Source: an uncultured Prevotella sp. | GTDB taxonomy: Bacteria > Bacteroidota > Bacteroidia > Bacteroidales > Bacteroidaceae | DNA length: 64,000 nucleotides | Assembly: GCA_944320355.1 (NCBI GenBank) | Contig: CALUHC010000039.1 | Location: 21,448-85,447 of the forward strand | Direction of reading: 5' to 3' | Shown: positions 53,955-62,122 of the stretch, piece after piece | How the letters are laid out: every line of letters begins with the position of its first letter | How positions within the stretch are numbered: the first letter of the stretch is position 1 | The notes under the pieces: generated by a model | Told to the model about the DNA's origin: nothing | The model's input: the letters and a program-made list of their open reading frames with translations, nothing else | The model's database searches: none | Position numbers and translations under genes: made by a program

Positions 53955-55097
53955 ATGAGATATGCCGGAAGCACAACAAACGGGCAGTGGCGCTGTGCCG
54001 GCGTTGAGCCGGCTGGCGCAAGGCTGGCCCGTGGTGGGCGAAGGCACGTCTCGTTGCGTCGCTCCCTTTTTTCCCCCGTGTGCCTGCGCATGGCCTTTGC
54101 CATGCTCGTTGTGGCCATGCTCGCGTCGTGCGGGGCGGGCAGCGGGCGCTTCAGGATAGAAGGCCGTTTCCGCAACCTGAACCGCGGTGAGTTCTACGTT
54201 TACAGCCCCGATGGCGGCATTTCAGGCCGTGACACCATCACCGTGCAGGACGGGCGCTTCGCTTACGAGGTGCCGCTCAGCGTCCCGGCCACGTTCGTGC
54301 TCGTGTTTCCCAATTTCTCTGAGCAGCCCGTGTTCGGTGAGAGCGGTGCCGCGGTCAAGATAAGCGGCGACGCGTCGCATCTGAGGGAAATGGAGATAAG
54401 CGGCACCGATGACAACGAGCTGATGACCAAGTTCCGCCTTGCGGCCAACAGGCTGTCGCCTCCCGAGGTGAAAGCCGCCGCCGTAGAGTTTGTGGGCGAG
54501 CATCCGCAGTCGCCTGTAAGCCGTTATCTCGTCACCCATTATTTTGTCAATGCCGTGGAGCCTGACTACAACAAGGCTTCCGAACTGTTGTCTGCCATGC
54601 TCAAGGCCGACCCTGACAACGGGCGCCTTGCCTTGTACCTGAAGCAGGTAGACATACTGAAAGCATCGGCGACAGGCAACCGCCTGCCTCGCTTTTCGGC
54701 CACCGATGTCAACGGCAAGGCCGTGGGCGGCAAAGACCTGAAGGGCAAGGTGAACGTGGTCAACACGTGGGCAACGTGGAGCTACGACAGCCAGAACATA
54801 CTGCGGTGGCTCGGCCGGCTTAAGAAAGAGTATGGCAGCGACCTCGCGGTGGTGAGCATCTGCATAGACGCGCGCCCAAAGGACTGCATGAACTGGATGA
54901 GGCGGGACTCCATCACGTGGCCCAACGTTTGCGACGGGCGTATGTGGAACACGCCGTTGCTCGACCGTTTCGGCCTTGCCACCGTTCCCGGCAACGTCAT
55001 TGCCGATGCCGATGGCAGGATTGTGGCCCGCAACCTGAACACGAGCAGGCTGCGCGAGCAGGTTGAGAAAATGCTCGGCAAGCGCAGGGACAAGTAG
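53955..55097 (+). CDS. TlpA-like lipoprotein lacking the CxxC redox pair
   Basis: About 380 residues as drawn; a lipoprotein signal (MAFAMLVVAMLASC) sits at residues 46-59, so the true start may be ATG 54090 or nearby. Next comes a DUF4369-type beta domain (GRFRNLNRGEFYVYSPDGG), a helical part, then a thioredoxin fold (NRLPRFSATDVNGKAVGGKD, VNVVNTWATWSYDSQNILRW). Where TlpA/ResA proteins have WCxxC, this one has WSYDS, so it has no redox cysteines at that site. cis-Pro is kept (ATVPGNVIAD). A chaperone or scaffold role in the periplasm is possible. Confidence 0.85.
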   Translation: MRYAGSTTNGQWRCAGVEPAGARLARGGRRHVSLRRSLFSPVCLRMAFAMLVVAMLASCGAGSGRFRIEGRFRNLNRGEFYVYSPDGGISGRDTITVQDGRFAYEVPLSVPATFVLVFPNFSEQPVFGESGAAVKISGDASHLREMEISGTDDNELMTKFRLAANRLSPPEVKAAAVEFVGEHPQSPVSRYLVTHYFVNAVEPDYNKASELLSAMLKADPDNGRLALYLKQVDILKASATGNRLPRFSATDVNGKAVGGKDLKGKVNVVNTWATWSYDSQNILRWLGRLKKEYGSDLAVVSICIDARPKDCMNWMRRDSITWPNVCDGRMWNTPLLDRFGLATVPGNVIADADGRIVARNLNTSRLREQVEKMLGKRRDK

Positions 55098-55178
55098 CGC
55101 GGGCGGCCGCATGGCCATTGGCTCGCGGGCTTTGTTCCTTATATTACCATTGTTATCATTCGTTCTTCCGACACCCCA

Positions 55179-56726
55179 ATGTTAGTAAAGACTTTTTCGG
55201 CAGCCGTGACCGGCATCGAGGCCACCACGGTGATGATAGAGGTCAGTATGTCGCGCGGCGTGCTGTTCCACCTCACCGGCCTGCCCGACAACGCTGTGCG
55301 CGAGAGCCACGACCGCATAGTGGCCGCGCTGGAAAACACCGGCTACAAGTTTCCAGTGGCCGATATCACGGTCAACATGGCTCCGGCCGACTTGCGCAAG
55401 GAGGGCAGCGCCTACGACCTGCCGCTGGCCATAGGCATCCTTGCCGCCGCCGGCAAGGTGGAGCGGGGCTTGCTCGGCGACTATATGATGATAGGCGAGC
55501 TGGGGCTCGACGGCAGGTTGCAGCCGGTGCGCGGCGCGTTGCCCATAGCCATGAAGGCAAGGGAGGAGAAGTTCAAGGGGCTTATAGTGCCGAGCCGCAA
55601 CGTGCGCGAGGCCGCCGTGGTCGACCGGCTCGACGTCTACGGCATGGACAGCATCACTGACGTGATAGCTTTCCTCGGCGCCGCGGCCGGATACGAGCCC
55701 ACGGTGATAGACACGCGGGCGGAGTTCTACTCGCGTCAGGGCGACTTTGAGTTCGACTTCGCCGACGTGCGCGGCCAGCAGGGCGTGAAGCGCGCGCTCG
55801 AAGTGGCCGCCGCCGGGGGGCACAACATAATAATGATAGGCCCGCCGGGCAGCGGCAAGTCCATGATGGCCAAGCGGTTGCCGTCCATACTGCCGCCGCT
55901 GTCGCTGGCCGAGAGCCTTGAGACAACCCAGATACACAGCGTGGCCGGCAAGCTGAGCCGCGACACCTCGCTCATATCGCAGCGGCCCTTCCGCGCTCCC
56001 CACCACACTATCTCGCCCGTCGCGCTCGTGGGAGGCGGCACATCGCCGCAGCCCGGCGAGATTTCGCTGGCACACAACGGAGTGCTCTTCTGCGACGAGC
56101 TGCCTGAGTTCAACCGCAGTGTGCTCGAAGTGATGCGCCAGCCGCTCGAAGACCGCCGCATAACCATATCGCGCTCCAAGTATTCGGTGGAATATCCGTG
56201 CTCGTTCATGTTCGTGGCGTCGATGAACCCATGCCCGTGCGGCTATTACGGCGACCCCACCCACCGCTGCGTATGCACACCGGGGCAGATACAGCGCTAC
56301 ATGAACAAGATATCGGGGCCGCTGCTCGACCGCATAGACCTGCAGATAGAAATCACGCCGGTGCCGTTTGAGGAAATATCAAAGGCGGCTCCAGGAGAGC
56401 CGAGCGCTGCCATAAGAGAGCGTGTGGTCAGGGCGCGCGCCATGCAGGAGCAGCGTTATGCCGCCCATCCCGGCACGCACTGCAACGCGCAGATGACCGA
56501 GCGCATGATTCACCAGTATGCCGAGCCGGACGCCGATGGCATAGAGCTGCTGCGCATGGCCATGAGACGCCTCAGCCTGAGCGCCCGTGCCTACAACCGC
56601 ATACTGAAGGTGGCGCGCACCATTGCCGACCTTGCCGGCAGCGAGACCGTGGGCACCGACCATCTGGCCGAGGCGATAGGCTACCGCAATCTGGACCGCG
56701 GCGACTGGGCCGAGCGTGGTGGATGA
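55179..56726 (+). CDS. comM: YifB/ComM-family Mg chelatase-like AAA ATPase
   Basis: A 515-residue hexameric ATPase; ComM promotes branch migration during natural transformation. N-terminal ChlI-like domain (ITVNMAPADLRKEGSAYDLP), Walker A IIMIGPPGSGKSMMAKRLP, Walker B GVLFCDELPEFNRSVLEV, sensor region FVASMNPCPCGYYGD, and the C-terminal Mg-chelatase domain (LRMAMRRLSLSARAYNRILK). Together with the HhH (ComEA-like) protein it hints at DNA uptake ability, but the rest of the apparatus is not in the window. Complete, ordinary. Confidence 0.93.
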   Translation: MLVKTFSAAVTGIEATTVMIEVSMSRGVLFHLTGLPDNAVRESHDRIVAALENTGYKFPVADITVNMAPADLRKEGSAYDLPLAIGILAAAGKVERGLLGDYMMIGELGLDGRLQPVRGALPIAMKAREEKFKGLIVPSRNVREAAVVDRLDVYGMDSITDVIAFLGAAAGYEPTVIDTRAEFYSRQGDFEFDFADVRGQQGVKRALEVAAAGGHNIIMIGPPGSGKSMMAKRLPSILPPLSLAESLETTQIHSVAGKLSRDTSLISQRPFRAPHHTISPVALVGGGTSPQPGEISLAHNGVLFCDELPEFNRSVLEVMRQPLEDRRITISRSKYSVEYPCSFMFVASMNPCPCGYYGDPTHRCVCTPGQIQRYMNKISGPLLDRIDLQIEITPVPFEEISKAAPGEPSAAIRERVVRARAMQEQRYAAHPGTHCNAQMTERMIHQYAEPDADGIELLRMAMRRLSLSARAYNRILKVARTIADLAGSETVGTDHLAEAIGYRNLDRGDWAERGG

Positions 56727-56926
56727 GTGTGCGCTGTCATGTAAGAGGGCGAGGACTTGCGCTAAGGCTGAGGGCATGGGCGCGGGGCATGGCGGCCAGT
56801 AAATGAATGTCAGCAGGCCGCCAGCACGTTCGGTTGTGGCCGTAAGGCACGCATTGCGGTTAACTTTTTTATGTGAACGATTCCGGCATCGGCAGTTCCG
56901 GCCAACAGCCTGTCTTCCAGCTACTT

Positions 56927-57036
56927 GCAAAACGTGCTGTTTTGCCTTGCGAAATGTGCCGTTTTGCAGGCCAAAACAGGCCATATTGCGGTGCGAAACG
57001 GGTCGTCTCAGAATGCGAATCGGCACATACGGAAAG
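56927..57036 (-). repeat. 22-nt-period palindrome array 10 (5 units)
   Basis: Units start at 56927, 56949, 56971, 56993 and 57015. Flanks (TTTAGTTGCATATTTGCAAG) match arrays 3, 5 and 8. It lies between comM and the tRNA terminator. Nothing else is seen between 56727 and 56926. Confidence 0.85.
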
Positions 57037-57191
57037 TCAAGGCGGCAGAGGCCGTTTTTAGTTGCATATTTGCAAGTATGGGCAGATTGCGGATATTCAT
57101 ATACAATATGGAACCGAAGAATGGTGGTGTTGCGACTGACATCTTGCGGGACTCTCTCCCCCGAAGTTCTTGGGAGTTAGCGGACGAGCAT

Positions 57192-57236
57192 AAAAAATCC
57201 CGCCAAAGCCCCTTCGTCGGAAGCCTTGTCGGGATT
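57192..57236 (-). terminator. Terminator of tRNA-Leu
   Basis: On the minus strand AATCCCG and CGGGATT close an imperfect stem that runs into six T's, five bases beyond the tRNA. Confidence 0.8.
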
Positions 57237-57241
57237 GCGCG

Positions 57242-57327
57242 TGCCGCGAGCGGGACTCGAACCCGCACGGCCATTTCTGGCCAAGGGATTTTAAGTCCCT
57301 CGTGTCTACCAATTCCACCATTGCGGC
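57242..57327 (-). tRNA. tRNA-Leu (anticodon UAA)
   Basis: An 86-nt class II tRNA. GCCGCAATGGTGGAATTGGT opens the acceptor and D-arm; the anticodon loop ACTTAAAAT gives UAA; a long variable arm (TTGGCCAGAAATGGCC) follows; GGGTTCGAGTCCC is the T-arm. CCA is not encoded. One A:C mismatch is seen in the acceptor stem as I pair it. Confidence 0.95.
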
Positions 57328-57541
57328 AACAGGTGCGTTTGCGCGTGTGCAAAGGTATTATTATTTCTTGTAACGGCCAAATTTTTCCTTGAATTTGTTG
57401 TTCCTGCCCGATCCGTGGGCGTGGTCATAGGTGCGGGCCATGGCGGGCGGCTCTGTGTCCGGCGGGCTTCCACATGATGGGCGCAGCGCGATGCGTCGCG
57501 TTAATTTCTTGTAAAACGCTCGATTTTGAAGGAAAAAGCTG

Positions 57542-57549
57542 TATTTTTG
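57542..57549 (+). promoter_or_regulatory. Probable -7 element for tsaB operon
   Basis: TATTTTTG 28 nt before the tsaB ATG. No good -33 at the usual spacing. Confidence 0.45.
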
Positions 57550-57577
57550 CACGATATTAGGATATTACAACTTATTT

Positions 57578-58270
57578 ATGTCGTGTATATTGCACATAGA
57601 GACAAGCACCAGCGTGTGCTCTGTGGCCGTCAGCGAGGGCGGCGCGTGCCTGTTCAGCCGCAAGGATTACAGTGGTCCGAACCACGCAGTGAAGTTGGGC
57701 ACGTTTGTTGACGAGGCTCTGGCTTTCGTAGACGGTCAGGGCATCCCGCTCGATGCGGTGGCTGTGAGTTGCGGTCCGGGGTCATACACCGGCCTGCGCA
57801 TAGGTGTGTCGATGGCAAAGGGCATCTGCTATGGGCGCGGTGTCAAGTTGCTGTCGGTGCCCACTCTCGAGCTGCTTTGCGTGCCGGTGCTGCTTGAGCA
57901 TGACGACATGGAGGACGACGCGCTGCTCTGCCCCATGATAGACGCACGCCGCATGGAGGTGTATGCCGGGGTCTTTGACCGCGCCTTGCGCCCGGTGAGG
58001 GAGGTGGGCGCCGATGTTGTTGGCGGCGATACTTACCGTGAGTACCTTGAGGCGCACCCTGTCTACTTCTTCGGCAACGGGGCGGCCAAGTGTATGGAGG
58101 CCATAGGCCATCCCAACGCGCGCTTTGTTGACGGCATAGTGCCGCTGGCTGAGTGGATGATGCCGCTGGCTGAGAAGCGTATGGCTGACGGAACGTTCGA
58201 GGATGTGGCATATTTCGTGCCGTTCTACCTGAAGGACTTCGTGGCCAAGACCCCTCGCAAGCTCGTGTGA
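57578..58270 (+). CDS. tsaB: tRNA N6-threonylcarbamoyladenosine biosynthesis protein TsaB
   Basis: A 230-residue ASKHA-fold protein, the pseudo-catalytic partner of TsaD in making t6A37 of tRNAs. It has LHIETSTSVCSVAVSEGG, VSCGPGSYTGLRIGVSMAKG (TsaB signature) and PMIDARRMEVYAGVFD. TsaD is not in the window. First gene of a co-directional run with DUF4290, murA, rimM, dxr and rseP. Length normal. Confidence 0.95.
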   Translation: MSCILHIETSTSVCSVAVSEGGACLFSRKDYSGPNHAVKLGTFVDEALAFVDGQGIPLDAVAVSCGPGSYTGLRIGVSMAKGICYGRGVKLLSVPTLELLCVPVLLEHDDMEDDALLCPMIDARRMEVYAGVFDRALRPVREVGADVVGGDTYREYLEAHPVYFFGNGAAKCMEAIGHPNARFVDGIVPLAEWMMPLAEKRMADGTFEDVAYFVPFYLKDFVAKTPRKLV

Positions 58271-58353
58271 CCGTGCCGGGGGGTAGACAAGTGTGGCTTG
58301 CGCCACACAGCGTAGAGGCACGTTGTGCCTCAGACCAAAGCAAATATTTGACG

Positions 58354-58962
58354 ATGAACATAGAAGGACTGGATTACAACACGCAGCGCGAACCGCTGAT
58401 GATGCCCGAGTATGGGCGCGAGATACAAAAGATGGTGGACCACGCCATTGCGCTGCCTACAAAGGAAGAGCGGCAGATTTGTGCCGAGACCATTGTGAGA
58501 CTGATGATAACCAAGGTGCCGCAGTTGCGCGAGAACGCCGACTACGAGCAGACGCTGTGGGACCATCTGTACCTTATGAGCCGCAAGCGGCTCGACATAG
58601 ACTGGCCCTACGACGTGGCCGGGGCTGAGAAGATTCTCAGCAAGCCCGAGCCTATGCCGTTGCCGCAGAAGCGTGGGCACGTGAGGCTGCGGCATTACGG
58701 GCGCCTGATGGAAGAGCTCTTCGTGCAGCTGCGCGATATGCCAGACGGGCCGGAGCGCGACGAGCTTGTGCGCATTACGGCCAACCAGATGAAGCGCGAC
58801 CTTGTCACATGGGGCCATGGCTCCATGGACGATGAGCGCGTGGCGTCAGACCTGGCAAGGTTTACCGACGGTAGCGTGCAGATAAATCCCAGCCGCTTTA
58901 ACTTCGGGAGGATAGAGGCAATGGACTCCGCAGACATACAGCGGAAGAAAAGGCGCAAGTAA
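58354..58962 (+). CDS. DUF4290 protein
   Basis: A 202-residue soluble alpha-helical protein beginning MNIEGLDYNTQREPLMMPEY, with the family block YGREIQKMVDHAIALPTKEE and NQMKRDLVTWGHGSMDDERV. DUF4290 is Bacteroidetes-specific and of unknown function; it is very often placed just before murA, as here (15 bp gap). The C-terminus is basic (DIQRKKRRK). No signal peptide. Confidence 0.92.
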   Translation: MNIEGLDYNTQREPLMMPEYGREIQKMVDHAIALPTKEERQICAETIVRLMITKVPQLRENADYEQTLWDHLYLMSRKRLDIDWPYDVAGAEKILSKPEPMPLPQKRGHVRLRHYGRLMEELFVQLRDMPDGPERDELVRITANQMKRDLVTWGHGSMDDERVASDLARFTDGSVQINPSRFNFGRIEAMDSADIQRKKRRK

Positions 58963-58977
58963 CACCACTTACACGGC

Positions 58978-60285
58978 ATGGCATCTTTTATCATAGAAGG
59001 CGGGCACCCGCTCAGTGGCGCTATCACTCCGCAGGGCGCAAAGAATGAGGCTCTGGAGGTGATAAGCGCGTCTTTGCTCACGGCCGACGAGGTGGTGATA
59101 CGCAACATTCCCGACATCCGCGACGTGAACAACCTGATACGCCTGCTTGCCGACATCGGGGTGAAGGTGGAGCGCCGTGGCCGGAACGAGTATTCCTTCC
59201 GTGCCGACAGGCTCGACCTTGGCTATCTGGAGAGCGATGAGTTCGTGCACAAGTGCTCCGAGTTGCGCGGCAGCGTGCTTCTGATAGGCCCGTTGCTGGC
59301 GCGTTTCGGCAAGGCCGTCATCGCCACTCCCGGCGGCGACAAGATAGGCCGCCGCCGTCTGGACACCCATTTCCTCGGCTTCAAGGCGCTGGGGGCGGCG
59401 TTCAGTCATGTTGAAGACCGCCATGTATATGAAATAGCAGCCGGGAGGCTGAGGGGGTGCTATATGCTTCTTGACGAGGCATCGGTCACCGGCACGGCCA
59501 ACATCATCATGGCTGCTGTCTTTGCCCGCGGCACCACCACTATATACAACGCCGCCTGCGAGCCTTACATACAGCAGCTCTGCCACATGCTCAACCGCAT
59601 GGGGGCGCGCATCAGCGGCATAGCGAGCAACCTGCTGACCATTGTCGGTGTGGAGAGCCTGCACGGCACCGTCCACGACATACTTCCGGACATGATAGAG
59701 GTCGGCTCGTTCATAGGCATGGCCGCCATGGTAGGCGAGGGCATACGCATCAAGGATGTGTCGCTGCGCAATCTCGGCATCATCCCGGAGGCATTCCGCC
59801 GCCTTGGCGTTAAGATGCACACGGAGGGTGACGACATCATCATACCGCGCCAGAAGCATTACGAGATAGAGTCGTTTATCGACGGAACTATAATGACACT
59901 GGCCGACGCGCCGTGGCCGGGGCTCACCCCCGACCTCATATCGGTGCTCATCGTAGTGGCCACGCAGGCCAGGGGCAGTGTGCTGTTCCACCAGAAGATG
60001 TTCGAGAGCCGCCTGTTCTTCGTTGACAAGCTCATTGACATGGGGGCGCAGATAATTCTCTGCGACCCGCACAGGGCTGTTGTGGTGGGCCATGACCATG
60101 CCAAGCGGTTGCGTGCCGGGCGCATGGCCAGTCCGGACATACGAGCCGGCATAGCCCTGCTCATAGCGGCCATGAGCGCCCGCGGCACAAGCCGCATCGA
60201 CAACATTGAGCAGATAGACCGCGGATACGAGGACATAGAAGTGCGCCTCAACAGCCTCGGGGCAAAGATAAGCCGCATGGTGTAA
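58978..60285 (+). CDS. murA: UDP-N-acetylglucosamine 1-carboxyvinyltransferase
   Basis: First committed step of peptidoglycan synthesis: adds enolpyruvate from PEP to UDP-GlcNAc. The 435-residue protein has the EPSP-synthase-like fold (SGAITPQGAKNEALEVISAS, near the N-terminus) and the active loop reading IATPGGDKIGRRRLDTHF. The residue at the usual catalytic Cys115 of E. coli is Asp121 here. In Mycobacterium and Chlamydia the same Cys-to-Asp change keeps activity and gives intrinsic fosfomycin resistance, so that is expected here. Follows DUF4290 by 15 bp. Confidence 0.95.
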   Translation: MASFIIEGGHPLSGAITPQGAKNEALEVISASLLTADEVVIRNIPDIRDVNNLIRLLADIGVKVERRGRNEYSFRADRLDLGYLESDEFVHKCSELRGSVLLIGPLLARFGKAVIATPGGDKIGRRRLDTHFLGFKALGAAFSHVEDRHVYEIAAGRLRGCYMLLDEASVTGTANIIMAAVFARGTTTIYNAACEPYIQQLCHMLNRMGARISGIASNLLTIVGVESLHGTVHDILPDMIEVGSFIGMAAMVGEGIRIKDVSLRNLGIIPEAFRRLGVKMHTEGDDIIIPRQKHYEIESFIDGTIMTLADAPWPGLTPDLISVLIVVATQARGSVLFHQKMFESRLFFVDKLIDMGAQIILCDPHRAVVVGHDHAKRLRAGRMASPDIRAGIALLIAAMSARGTSRIDNIEQIDRGYEDIEVRLNSLGAKISRMV

Positions 60286-60360
60286 GGGCAAGCCTCTCTG
60301 CAGCCGGATAGGACCGCCGCCGTCAGGCTTGTTGCGGCGGCAACACTTTATTGAAGCAAG

Positions 60361-60870
60361 ATGATCAAGAACGACGACGTTTACATGATAGGCCGCATAG
60401 GCAGGCCGCACGGAGTGAAGGGCGAGGTGACATTCCGCTTCGCCGACGACGTGTTCGACCGTGTTGATTGTGACTATCTAATACTGTCCATCGACGGCAT
60501 CCTTGTGCCGTTCTTCATCGAGGAATACCGTTTTCACGGTGCCGAAACGGCCATCGTGAAGTTCTGCGACATAGACACGAAAGACCGTGCCGCTGCCCTT
60601 ACAGGCTGCGAGGTGTATTTCCCGCGCAGCCTTGCAGAGGCAGGCGGGACGCCGCTCTCGCTGTCGGCCCTCGTGGGCTATGCGATCGTCGATGCCGGCT
60701 CGGGGCGCGAGGTGGGGCGTGTGGCCTCGATAGATGACTCTACGGCCAATGTGCTCTTCGTGACCGACGGCGGCGTGCTTGTACCCGCTGCCGACGAACT
60801 CATAGTGGACATCAATACAGAGACAAAGGAGATAATCACAAAGCTTCCCGAAGGACTGCTTGACATCTGA
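60361..60870 (+). CDS. rimM: Ribosome maturation factor RimM
   Basis: A 169-residue protein that assists assembly of the 30S head, binding uS19. The N-terminal barrel shows MIGRIGRPHGVKGEVTFRF, and the C-terminal PRC-barrel has GYAIVDAGSGREVGRVASID and VPAADELIVDINTETKEI. Located between murA (75 bp) and dxr (15 bp), an order common in Bacteroidales. Confidence 0.95.
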   Translation: MIKNDDVYMIGRIGRPHGVKGEVTFRFADDVFDRVDCDYLILSIDGILVPFFIEEYRFHGAETAIVKFCDIDTKDRAAALTGCEVYFPRSLAEAGGTPLSLSALVGYAIVDAGSGREVGRVASIDDSTANVLFVTDGGVLVPAADELIVDINTETKEIITKLPEGLLDI

Positions 60871-60885
60871 CATCCAAAAAGAGAA

Positions 60886-62049
60886 ATGAAAAAGAAACAA
60901 ATAGCCATTCTCGGCTCGACCGGTTCCATCGGCACTCAGGCTCTAGAGGTGATAGAGCAGCATCCCGACTTGTTCGAGGTGTATTGCCTCACGGCCAACA
61001 ACAATGTCGGGCTGCTGGCCGAGCAGGCGCGGCGGTTCAAGCCCGCCGCCGTGGTCATTGCCAACGAGGCCTGCTACGACGAGCTTCGCTCGCTGCTGGC
61101 CGGCGAACCCGCGGTGAACGTTTACGCCGGGGCGCAGGCCATCGATGAGATAGTGGAGGCCGGGCCGGTAGACATGGTCCTCACGGCCATGGTGGGCTTT
61201 GCCGGACTCTCACCTACCATACACGCCATAAAGCAGGGGAAGACCATCTGCCTGGCCAACAAGGAGACACTGGTGGTGGGCGGCGAGCTGATATGCAGCC
61301 TCGCGGCGCAATACCACTCGGCCATACTGCCAGTTGACAGCGAGCATTCGGCCATCTTCCAGTGCCTTGTGGGCGAGGGTGACACCCCTATAGAGAAGAT
61401 TCTGCTCACAGCCAGCGGCGGACCGTTCCGCAATCTCACCCGCGGCGAGCTGGCCTGCGTCACCAAAGACGCTGCGCTCCATCACCCGACGTGGGACATG
61501 GGGGCAAAGATCACCATCGACAGCGCCACGATGATGAACAAGGGCTTCGAGGTTATAGAGGCCAAGTGGCTCTTCGGCGTTGAGCCAGACCGCATACAGG
61601 TGCTTGTGCATCCGCAGTCGATAGTGCACAGTGCCGTGCAGTTTGTCGACGGGGCAGTGAAGGCGCAGCTTGGCGTTCCCGATATGCGGCTGCCCATCCA
61701 GTATGCCTTCTCTTTCCCGCACCGCATCCCGCTCGCTTCAGAGCGTCTCGACCTCTTTGCCCACAGGCTTGAGTTCTTCGAGCCAGACATGGAGAAATTC
61801 CGTTGTCTCGCTCTCGCTTTCGAGGCCATAAGGCGTGGTGGCAATATGCCTTGTGTGCTCAATGCGGCCAACGAGGTGGTCAACCGCGGGTTCCTTGAAG
61901 GCCGGTGCGGATTCCTGCAGATGAGCGACATAATAGAGCAGACCATGCAGCGGGTGGCTTTCGACGCCTGTGCCACTTACGATGTATACGTGGCCACCGA
62001 TGCCGAGGCGCGCCGGGTGGCCTCCGAGATAATGGGTGGCGGGCGTTAG
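60886..62049 (+). CDS. dxr: 1-deoxy-D-xylulose-5-phosphate reductoisomerase
   Basis: Second step of the MEP isoprenoid pathway, NADPH-dependent, and the target of fosmidomycin. The 387-residue protein has the NADPH motif ILGSTGSIGTQALEVIEQHP, LANKETLVVGGELI, PVDSEHSAIFQCL (metal-binding Asp and Glu), and the catalytic-loop region HHPTWDMGAKITIDSATMMN. Together with ispG at the left end of the window it shows that this pathway is used. Begins 15 bp after rimM. Confidence 0.97.
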   Translation: MKKKQIAILGSTGSIGTQALEVIEQHPDLFEVYCLTANNNVGLLAEQARRFKPAAVVIANEACYDELRSLLAGEPAVNVYAGAQAIDEIVEAGPVDMVLTAMVGFAGLSPTIHAIKQGKTICLANKETLVVGGELICSLAAQYHSAILPVDSEHSAIFQCLVGEGDTPIEKILLTASGGPFRNLTRGELACVTKDAALHHPTWDMGAKITIDSATMMNKGFEVIEAKWLFGVEPDRIQVLVHPQSIVHSAVQFVDGAVKAQLGVPDMRLPIQYAFSFPHRIPLASERLDLFAHRLEFFEPDMEKFRCLALAFEAIRRGGNMPCVLNAANEVVNRGFLEGRCGFLQMSDIIEQTMQRVAFDACATYDVYVATDAEARRVASEIMGGGR

Positions 62050-62122
62050 TGTGGCAGAGCCTTTGGCCTGGATGCCGTGCCACGGAACAATCATTCCAAT
62101 CAAAAATCAATGAAATAACGAA

